Assembly (NCBI GenBank): GCA_029204225.1
Contig: CM055104.1
Span: forward strand, 39,486,527-39,550,526
Direction of reading: 5' to 3'
Length of the DNA stretch: 64,000 nt
From: Diphasiastrum complanatum
Lineage: Eukaryota > Streptophyta > Lycopodiopsida > Lycopodiales > Lycopodiaceae
Both the position numbers and the translations under genes were made by a program. This document shows, piece after piece, positions 56,101 through 64,000 of the stretch. Position 1 is the stretch's first letter. Each line of letters begins with the position of its first letter. The notes below the pieces were generated by a model, which had not been told where the DNA came from, searched no databases, and saw only the letters and a list, made by a program, of their open reading frames with translations.

Positions 56101-56979
56101 CTATGCTAAGCATAGATAGAAACAAAAATATGAACGTGAAAATAGGACAACAAACAAAAAATTTACATTATGCTATGCCAGTCATAGAAAAAGTTACACA
56201 GACCATCCCAACACTAGCATAACTACACACTGAAATCCCCAAAGAGCGCATTTAACATAAAGTCAACAATAACAAAGATAATTTCCAACTGCAAAAGACA
56301 TCTCTTAAATGTTAAAAGGTTAGGGTTAGGGTTCAAGTTATGTGAGGCTTTTCTTCTAACAGTATGGTTAGGTTGGTAAATTTGACACGGTGGCAGTCAT
56401 CGAAAAAGTTGGTCGCAAAATAAATCGGAAAACGTTTTTTTGATACTACCAGTATTCGGCCGAAAAGGGGCCCTGTTAAAGTTTAAAGGTCAAATTTTTT
56501 TTATTTATAAGTAAGACATGGCACCTCATTTGCGTTCAAGGTTGTCATCAGAGCGATAGAAGCATTCATTCGACGACCTTCTGTAATCTTGCGCATAGCT
56601 ATCAACAATCGAATTTTTTTCCAGGTAATATTTGTAATTTTGTACTTTTTAAAAGTTTTTCTCTATGCTCAGCATAGTATTACAAAGGTTTAGTTTATTT
56701 AACAAGATAAAAATCTTATGCTTAGCATAGCGCAGACCAATATTGTACCGCAATCATCTCAAGAGAAAAGCATAGAATGTGGATGAGCGAAAGAGGAGAT
56801 CCTATGCTCAACATAACATAAATGCGTTGAGTTAGAACGGCTATGCTCAACATAGAAGTCGGGAGAGACTAAGAGAATATCTAATGTTGAGCACAACATA
56901 ACCACTTAAAGATTGAAGAGGTCTTATGCTCAGCATAAAACTCGGGGGCGAGGAAGAAAGGTTTCTAGGCTGAGCATAG
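56101..56979. promoter_or_regulatory. Second array of CTATGCTNAGCATAG palindromes (arm B')
   Basis: Copies at 56,101, 56,173, 56,663, 56,715, 56,802, 56,841, 56,923 and 56,965. CTATGCTCAGCATAG at 56,663 is a perfect arm pair around one free base. Several copies changed independently of arm B, but most kept the dyad. Confidence 0.7.
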
Positions 56980-57048
56980 CCAATAGTTGCAAAATAAAAG
57001 CAACTTTCGTTTTCTTGGCTTGGATTTAATATGTTTAAAAAACCTAGA

Positions 57049-58580
57049 AATATAAACAAAAACGTAACCTTTTAATCAAATTTTATTCAATCAAACATGA
57101 ATTTCGAAGGATTTCTTTGTTAAAATTCTAATAAAATGCCAATAATAACTGTATTTTGCATACTTAGAGCGAATTTAAGGATATCAAAAATTTCCTTTCG
57201 TTTGTCAGGCCGGGCTGAAGGACAAAAAGAAATACGTGTTTTATTTTACAAAAGGTGTAAACAACAGTAAACTTGATGAATTGTTTATCCATTTTCTAAA
57301 AAGAGCGAAAGAGCAGATTGTCCATTTCATGTGCAAGAAGGTAGAGTCCTTGGCGATCAACTCGATGATGATGACGAGCAAGAGGGCTTTGTCAATGTTC
57401 TTGTGAAAGAACTTGACAAAAGTCGTTCAATATTCATTTTGGACGAGGGAATGTTTAAGATTCTACTAGCATTGATATGTTCTAAGTAGTACATGTGAAA
57501 AAAAGATGTTTAAATTGACCCTATGAAATAAATGTAATATTATATTATATTTAGTAATAGAGTCAAAAAATATTCTTATAATTTATCTTCAGGGCCCTAT
57601 AAATGATTCCTTCTACATCCATACTAGCATTGATAGTAGTGACCCTGATATTCCTTAAAGGGAGCTTCATATGCCTTTCCCACATTAGGGGAGTTTTGAG
57701 TTCCAAAAAGACCCTTTAAGAATTCGTGCAGGATGTATTTTATATTATTAAAATGTTATATCACTAATACTTTTGATTTGCCATAACTTTTTGATCATAG
57801 CTCAAAAGTATGTCACCTAACATATCACTGGAAAGTCCTTGTTGAGCGCTTTTCAATGCACCAAACTCCGTTAAATTTGGACGTACCACTAAAAAGTTAT
57901 GCCATTTTTAGTGTGGAATCAAAATGTGGACTCAAAAAGTTACATTACATAGATTTCAAATTTGAGTGTTTTGATTGGCCCATGTGTAAGAAAAATTTAA
58001 AAAAAATATATACAAAGAATCTTTACAAAGGGTCTTTTTTGGATTTAGAACTCCTCTAATGATTTGATTGTGTATTCCTCTTTGGGATGTGTGTAGTCAG
58101 TGCATTGCATCCAATCTTGTATCTAACATTTGGATTGTGATAGGAAGCATGAAGTTTTCTAGCACTTCCTACACAGTCTATTTTGAAGTAGTGAGTATTC
58201 TACCCTCCATATGAAAGTTTTAGTCTTGATTGAGTTAATAAATTGTATTTCCAAATCTTTATCTCATCAAATTCTATTATTTTCAAGGTCTTACTCTACT
58301 AAGTAGTTGATGTATGCTTGCTTCAAGAGTAGCATAAAGAAATCTCTATTTCATTCTAAAGCAATTATTCTGGGCTCAAAATTTGCCACGTGCCATTTTT
58401 ATATTAGATGGGACCCAATAGAATCCTACATAGAATTTAAGGTCGGCACATTAAAGGATGAAATTGACAGCCCTCTATGGTACTTTGATCATTTGGAGTC
58501 TCCAGAGGGTACTTCAAGAAATCAGTTTATCTATGGCCTTTCAATCTATTACCCATACATTTTAGACCCTCACCCAGTTA
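57049..58580. other. No gene seen between palindrome arms B' and A'
   Basis: About 1.5 kb of AT-rich DNA without supported frames. Two pieces, near 57,700 and 58,020, share TTCCAAAAAGACCCTTT against AAAGGGTCTTTTTTGGA, a small inverted repeat around 57,695-58,045. The left palindrome half has lost the equivalent segment. Confidence 0.45.
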
Positions 58581-58613
58581 AAATAGTTTGGTTTTGTTAA
58601 GGGCCATAACATT

Positions 58614-59042
58614 ATGGATTTCAACCCCAATGTATGGACAGCCACGGATTCTCTTGCTCCCTCCACCGTCCCCTCTCTTATCCTCCGCTTGGACCTCGAT
58701 AAGGCCTTTGATCAGATCAGTTGGGACTATATTTGGGCCATTTGCCACGCCTTTCGTTTTCCATTGTCCTTTCTGAACTTCGTGCATGCTCTTTACCAGT
58801 CCTCTTCGGCCAAGGTCCTCTTCAATGGTTGCCTCTCTGCTAAGTTTGCCCCGACTTCTGGCATTCGCCAAGGTTGTCCTTTGTCTCCCATGTTGTTTGT
58901 GATAGCTACGGAACCCCTCTCTCGTGCTTTTCATGAGGTAGCCTCGCTCTCCCATATCTCTCCGGTCCTAACTCCTTTGGGGTCACTTTCACATCAGCTC
59001 TTTGCTAATGATGTCATTGTGTCTATTTTCGGCCATGGATGA
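58614..59042 (+). pseudogene. LINE reverse transcriptase fragment
   Basis: 142 codons open: SLILRLDLDKAFDQISWDYI (RT motif A), LFNGCLSAKFAPTSGIRQGC, PLSPMLFVIATEPLSRAF (motif B) and HQLFANDVIVSIF, where FAND replaces the catalytic FADD. This is the palm of a plant L1-type ORF2. An A10 run at 59,093 may be its poly-A tail, which would mean the piece between RT and tail is deleted. Opposite strand to the LINE ORF1 at 1.3 kb. Confidence 0.9.
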
Positions 59043-59104
59043 TGTGTTCTGTACTTGTATTTTTGTGAATATATGCTAGTGCAATTAAGCCTTTAAAAAA
59101 AAAA

Positions 59105-60160
59105 CTAATACTATATTAAATCTAGTGGCACTTACCGTGATAATCTAAGATTATTTGTGTCATTAATTTTACATCTTGTAATTAGTAATTAAAATATCTA
59201 TAAAACTTTCTTTCAACAAATTAACTAGATCCTCCTATATTTGGTTGCACGTATTTTGTAACTCCCACTTCCTTGTATGCTCCCTGAAAGCAATTGCTCT
59301 CTATGTTTGCTAGGTATCCTAGTTTGAGGGATTATGATATCATAAATATTTATATGTTTTTTAAATGTCTAATTTATTGAATTATTTTCAGCTGTATAAT
59401 CATCTTAATTTAAAATTCAAATTGTCTTTGAAACAAAAGACTTCCATAGCCGGCTCACCACCTCTTCACTTTTTTGATCTGCTGCAGTCAGTTGGCAGAC
59501 TCCCACAGACATCATCATAGTTTATGCCATTTTATTTTTAATGCTAAGATTTAGATTAATCTTAACTTTGCTCCAAGCTTCACTCTTGTTTGAGCCTTCT
59601 TTTGTTTAAACTTTCCCTTCCAGGTGTATATATGTCTTTCATCAATGTACCTACTACTTTTTCCTATGAGTAAATGCACCAGGGTGTTTCTTCCAGGCAG
59701 CTTCGCTTAGACTCTAGATCCATAACCAATACTATACCAGCACTCAAATTTTGGGAGATGGTAGTTGTGAATCCATGCTCATTATGTGGGAACCCTAATC
59801 ATCCAAATAGTCCAAGTGCAGTTTGAGAGGCCACCTTCATGGTCTTCACTTTATTTTTTTCATCTCCCAGGCGATTCACTTTATTTGAGTTCATCTTGGA
59901 GCGTTTTATCTGTTTGAAATCAGAAACTCAACAGTCACTTGGCACAGTTTGGAGCGTTGATCTGTTTTGAAAGTTTGCCATCATTGCATGTGCAGATCTA
60001 TAAATTTCTGAGATTAGAAGGGACGCAGCAAAGTAGAACGCGCATCGGCAATGTACTGCTATCATCGCATGAGTTAACAAGAAAAGAGAAGGTGAATCTG
60101 CACTAGTTCCAGTGCTAATTTGGTCAGAATCCTGCTGCTGCTTGATTCCTGGCTTGCATC
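59105..60160. other. No gene seen
   Basis: About 1 kb of mixed-composition DNA with no frame worth keeping. It lies between the LINE tail and the repeat array upstream of the A' gene. Confidence 0.5.
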
Positions 60161-60167
60161 CACCGGG

Positions 60168-60355
60168 CGCACGTACGTTTGCAGGTGGCCGTTTTTTGAA
60201 GCGGATGTTTGCAAGTGGAGTACATGAGGGGACGTTTACAGGTGGTTTTTCTTTTGAACTGTGGACGTTTGCAGGTGGGTTTTACGGAGCACAAGGTTAA
60301 AAGCGCGCGCACGTTTGCAGGTGGTTACAATAACGAGCACTTCGCAGGTGGGTTT
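60168..60355 (+). repeat. Array of ACGTTTGCAGGTGG units
   Basis: About six copies with variants (ATGTTTGCAAGTGG, ACGTTTACAGGTGG, ACTTCGCAGGTGGG) at 60,175, 60,206, 60,233, 60,268, 60,310 and 60,339, irregular spacing 27-42 bp. Each contains the E-box-like CAGGTG. It stands just inside arm A', about 0.8 kb before the A' gene; arm A lost this part to copia #5. Confidence 0.75.
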
Positions 60356-60912
60356 GCATACTTTTTAAGGATACGTTTTGCTGTCACGATAGCAAGCAGT
60401 CTGGAAATGGAATTGGATGTGTTTTTTTCAAAGTTGAGCATATTTTCCTTGGCAGACCGGTGATCGGTTTGCAGCAGAGGTGAAAGGATTTTGCATACAG
60501 TTGTATCAATAGTTTTGCAATCAAAATTGACTCCAGCAGAATTGCTGCAGATCAAAGCACAATTCTCGAAGTTTTCCAGGTATTTTCTCTCTATTGACCA
60601 GCTCATCCTACCTATGATCTATCATGTCAAGTGTTAATAGGAATCGATGTCCTACGTTAATCCAGTCCGCATGCAGATGATTTCAACAAGTTCTTCTATG
60701 ACATGTCTCAAGTGTATTTCTAGCAGAAACTGGTGAACAAACTTTGTAATCGTAATTTGAGTCAGTTGGCGAGCGACACAGGAGGTTGTTGGAACGAATT
60801 TTATGATCCCCTTTTGCAAGTAAAATTGCGATTTCATTGAATTGGAAAGTGTTGTGTTAAGGTTTCTCGAATGCAAGTGGCTTTAGCAGGGACTTGTGTG
60901 CTACAGTCTGAT

Positions 60913-60926
60913 GTTTTTATATACAA
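60913..60926 (+). promoter_or_regulatory. Possible TATA box of the A' gene
   Basis: GTTTTTATATACAAG, conserved in arm A as TTTTTATAAACAAG, 180 bp before the ATG. It is the only TATA-like site conserved in both arms in this position. Confidence 0.45.
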
Positions 60927-61102
60927 GAGTACTCTTGGGTTTAACGTCAAGGGGTTTATGGATTTCTTGTCTTTGGTGTATGTAGTTGCTTCAATTTTAT
61001 TTTGTATCTGAGGGTTGTGGAGGGCTGTAGAGAGGTTGTGGACTTTTGTGATGGCATTGGGTTGTGGTTTCTTGACAATTGCTATGATGATGCAGGAGTA
61101 CC

Positions 61103-61743
61103 ATGGCCAATCCCCACCTCATCCCAAACGATTTTCCCCCTCTCATCCCAGAGGATTCGGATAGGAAAATCCTCGAACTCGAGCGCAGGAGTAACCTGCA
61201 CACGAAGCTCTTGTTCGGGTTCTTGGAGAGAGATATGGTACTCGTTGCAGGAGAGATCCTTCAGTGGTGTATTCAGAAGAAAGGTCAAGAGACTGGGGTT
61301 TGCCGGCAATTTTACGACATGAGGCCATCTGTCAAGGCGATGGTGCTGGTAAGAGATTGTTGTTTTGATTCTGTTTGTAGTTCTCTGATTTCAGCATGCT
61401 TGTGATTATGTTTGCAGGACTTGTCAAGTTTTTTGATTCCTGCTAATTTGATTTAACTTCTTTATCGGTCTTGTTTGTAGATGGCATGCCACGCTTATGG
61501 GGTCTATGGAGATCCCCAAGTAGCCGGGACTTGGAGGCTTTCAAAGCTATCACTAAGAAGGTCATCAAAGATCGCAATGATACCACTCATGTGCAAGATA
61601 TTGGATGCCTTGATCGTCTGGTGAAGAATTGCCAGGTTGGAATTAGGGCTTGGCCAGAAATCCCCCAGCAATATCCGGAGCATGTGACTATAATCAACAA
61701 TTACGAGGCCTTTAGGCAGGCTCTACCTGAGTCTTTCCGGTGA
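61103..61743 (+). pseudogene. Two-exon gene of unknown function, copy A' (broken in exon 2)
   Basis: Exon 1 (61,103-61,348, 82 codons, undamaged): MANPHLIPNDFPPLIPEDSD, a helical KILELERRSNLHTKLLFGFL, ending RPSVKAMVL before a GTAAGAG donor. Exon 2 (61,481-61,743) starts MACHAYGVYGD; one T is missing at 61,512 compared with copy A, which shifts the frame, and the expected frame then runs SRDLEAFKAITKKVIKDRND to the stop at 61,743. The reading phase joins cleanly at the splice site. Exon 1 is whole here and exon 2 is whole in copy A, so neither copy alone can make the full protein of about 170 residues. I do not know the family. Cys and Trp positions are kept in both copies, arguing that it was once a working gene. 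Confidence 0.6.
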
Positions 61744-62099
61744 CTTCTAGTGTTAATAGTTCATGTAGTTTCAGTCGGTTAGCAACAATTTTTCAAATCC
61801 CTCTTTCATTTGGCCTAGAAGTTCCGCAAGATTATGGTTTTGATACTGTTATTGCCTGCTAGAAATTTTGAACTTGACAAAAGACATGTAAAACACAAGA
61901 CTCGATAACATTTGTTTCATCATACTTGACATGTTGTGCTACATAGAAAAATCATTGTCATTTGGTACTTTAAAAGTTTTTTTGCATGTAAATTTGTGGA
62001 TTGAAATAGACAATAAAAGCTATATAGTTCATTCTCTTCAAGATATAAGAACATCGTGATGAGAAGGTCTTTTGCTTATATTATCAATGTTTATGCACC

Positions 62100-63000
62100 T
62101 AAAGTTCAATCTCGGCTCTAGTGTTTCCAAACATTTGCGATGCTGTCTTTCCTTGGTTGCATTATCTTCAGTTCTATCCCACTCTTCCATCCTATGTTGT
62201 CAATGTTCCTCTAAAAAGTGTCGTCGCTGATCTTTTGTATTACGTTAGAAAGTCAGTAAAAAGCTAGCTCACTCTTGGACAATGATTGCAGCAATCCCCG
62301 CAGGACATCAGACTATGCAGCTGCAGATTTAGTGAGGGATTTTGATCTGTTCGCTATGAATATCTGATCAGACAACACTCTCTGAACCACTGCTCGCCTA
62401 TCGTCAACCCATTCAAAACCTCCAAGACTGCTATAGATCGATGACACAACATTTTGGGCAGCCCTCCTTATTAGTTGACATATCATTCACTAAACATGGT
62501 GGTTCCTCAATCTCCTCAGATAAAGATGCTTTGGCAGCCTTCTTTCGTAATCTACATCTTCGCTCTCTCTCCCTCGCTTGTGCCCACACGTCGTTCCTCC
62601 TCAACTAATCTCTCCCTCTGCCTTGGACCACCCTCTTCACACCTAATTGCCTCTGTGCATGTCTGTTGATGAGTTACAAATCATCAAAGTACTAACATCT
62701 GCGTGCGCGAGCAGCATTCGCAATCGAACATGGAGATAGCTCAACTCACTCAACATTCCCATGTGATCTCGTGTGTTCCCAGACGTTCTCTGGCTAGTTC
62801 CCGAGCTTGTACTCAAATTCTATTCAAAATTAGGCTGCTCACATGTAGCAGGGATTATGACAGTAATTTGTATTTTGTATTTCTTTGCCCACCTAGATTG
62901 TACAAGTATGAGTGCATAGCAGAAAAATTAAAATGATAATTAAAGAGAAAAATTTGGACTTACAAACTTTTAACATACTAGAAAGTCGTTAGTTACTCAT
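62100..63000. other. Extra 0.9 kb in arm A' only
   Basis: Not present in arm A. No clear coding; short frames at 62,475 and 62,703 are unconvincing. It may be an insertion in A' or a deletion in A. Confidence 0.5.
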
Positions 63001-63161
63001 TTCAAAGTTATTTGGGAAATAGGAATGCAAGTCTAAATTTATCATACATCCAATTTTTCTTATATTAAATTGAATCCAAATTTAAAACTTTGGCAGCATG
63101 AAAAGTCCCTATTCTACAAGATGAAAAGTCTTATATTGATATTTCAAACATCTATATATAG

Positions 63162-63370
63162 AAAGCACAACTTGTATATACGTCTTGTATATACGTCTTT
63201 GTGATCAAGTTAGTATGCTATGCTCCTTACAAATTTTGGTCAAGTTATAACTAGTATTTTATACTCGTGTATACACATTTTATACTCGTGTAGGTGAAGT
63301 TAAAATATATCTTGAAGCCATATATACCTTAGAATATCCATCCGAATGAAGGCACAAAGAAGTCTTAGAT
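63162..63370. repeat. Short tandem duplications next to palindrome edge
   Basis: CTTGTATATACGT is doubled at 63,173-63,199, and ATTTTATACTCGTGTA is doubled at 63,256-63,293. Confidence 0.75.
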
Positions 63371-63377
63371 TGGAAGT

Positions 63378-64000
63378 TTGCAAAGAAAGAATTCCGTGAA
63401 AATCCAGGTCGAGTCAAACAACAACGCAGGACATCCGGGTATACAAATAACACTTGACTTAGATCAAAGACAATTTTGGTGGCCTAAGATGAAAAGTCAG
63501 GTAGAGGCCTATGTACTTAAATGTACTAAGTGCCAGTTAAATAAAGCAGAGAAGATAAAAGCTAGTGGCCTATTACATCCTTTAGATAATCCTACCGGAA
63601 AGTGAGGTACAGGGAAGGGCCACAATTCAGTTTGGTTCATTGTTGATAGACTTACAATGTTTGCTCAATTTATCCCAACGAAAACTACTGTTAAAGCTTC
63701 AGAACTAGCTCAATTGTTTGTTGATAAGTTTTTCGACTATACAGGCTGCCTTGCGATATTGTCAGTGACTGTGACCCAAAATTTACTGGGATTTTTTGGG
63801 AAGCAGTATTTGAAAAGTTGGAAACAACTTTAAGTATGAGTTCTACAGACCATCCGGAATCAGACGGTCAAACGGAAAGGACCAATCAGACGATGGAGGA
63901 TATGCTTCGAGCATATGTGGGCCATCGGCAGTCTGATTGGAAACAATACCTTCCATTGGTGGAATTTGCATATAACAGTGCAAAACATTAAGCAACCGGA
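63378..64000 (+). pseudogene. Second copy of gypsy integrase, cut by window end
   Basis: Integrase zinc domain well kept: GHPGIQITLDLDQRQFWWPK and VEAYVLKCTKCQLNKAEKIK (H-x-C-x2-C part), ending in TGK and TGA. The core follows in shifted frames: HNSVWFIVDRLTMFAQFIPT, then a one-base loss near 63,730. The MDFVVGLPRTR segment present at 4.92 kb is missing. It matches 4,806-5,350 in the same direction, with the zinc domain far better preserved here. It continues beyond the window. Confidence 0.9.

Larger units (their letters stand above)
50188..57048. repeat. Palindrome arm B' (inner, right; split by copia #6)
   Basis: Complement of arm B with copia #6 inserted at the ATCTG site. Relative to arm B it lacks about 490 bp between the CACATATTCGAAG point (45,26x) and TTGGAAATTAAC (45,75x). 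Confidence 0.88.
60395..63161. repeat. Palindrome arm A' (outer, right)
   Basis: Complement of arm A (40,088-42,117). It holds about 0.9 kb at 62,100-63,000 that arm A lacks; arm A has only about 60 bp there. The outer edge is TCTATATATAG at 63,161. Confidence 0.9.

Noticed and set aside
60124-60312. Minus frame with TCKRP repeats
   Set aside because: Arises from the ACGTTTGCAGGTGG array; the plus strand gives another repetitive frame of equal quality.
1-64000. CRISPR array, operon, phage or plasmid functions
   Set aside because: No evenly spaced repeat-spacer pattern, no bacterial gene clusters; introns, plant LTR and LINE features dominate.

Overview
This window looks like repeat-rich nuclear DNA of a land plant. 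The evidence is Ty1/copia, Ty3/gypsy (chromovirus) and DUF4283-type LINE remnants, GT-AG introns, and degenerate TTTAGGG-type telomeric repeats. A captured piece of an isobutyryl-CoA dehydrogenase-like gene and the style of the gypsy retropepsin make me lean towards a non-seed plant, possibly a liverwort or other bryophyte. That is inference only. I see no CRISPR, operons, tRNA or rRNA, and no demonstrably intact host gene. Almost every coding stretch carries frameshifts, stops or truncations.

Layout. 1-1.35 kb: LINE ORF1 on the minus strand. 1.7-4.8 kb: minus-strand copia lacking reverse transcriptase, with a three-unit satellite inside it. 4.8-7.9 kb: gypsy chromovirus 3' half (integrase, a solo LTR with target duplication, chromodomain, PPT, LTR). 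7.9-16.7 kb: a copia split by a 5.2-kb gag-only LTR element that carries an unknown ORF and an acyl-CoA dehydrogenase fragment. 16.9-21.1 kb: gypsy RNase H scrap, little-coding DNA and a second RT-less copia. 21.7-31.4 kb: two relatives of an unrecognised multi-exon transposase-like gene on the minus strand, one split by a copia (22.9-26.1 kb) and with an LTR placed 31 bp before its ATG. 32.1-35.1 kb: a (CT)45 microsatellite, a gag-like stretch, and a multi-exon remnant of a beta-class amino DNA methyltransferase. 36.3-40.0 kb: telomere-like tracts, a minisatellite and gypsy protease and RT fragments.

40.1-63.2 kb is the most striking part. It is a 23-kb imperfect palindrome. Outer arms A and A' carry two copies of a small two-exon gene that I do not recognise, each broken at different sites. 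Inner arms B and B' carry the 5' part of a DUF7869-like transposase gene, preceded by a dense array of the near-palindromic motif CTATGCTNAGCATAG. The right inner arm is split by a 4.9-kb copia with clear LTRs, PBS, PPT and an ATCTG target duplication. The centre holds an inverted copy (C') of the 25.9-28.2 kb segment. The same CTATGCTNAGCATAG motif recurs inside the introns of the methyltransferase remnant. The window ends in a second copy of the gypsy integrase seen at 4.8 kb.

The parts do not form a pathway. They record layers of insertion, capture, inverted duplication and decay. All statements rest on reading the sequence and on remembered family features; no similarity search was run.
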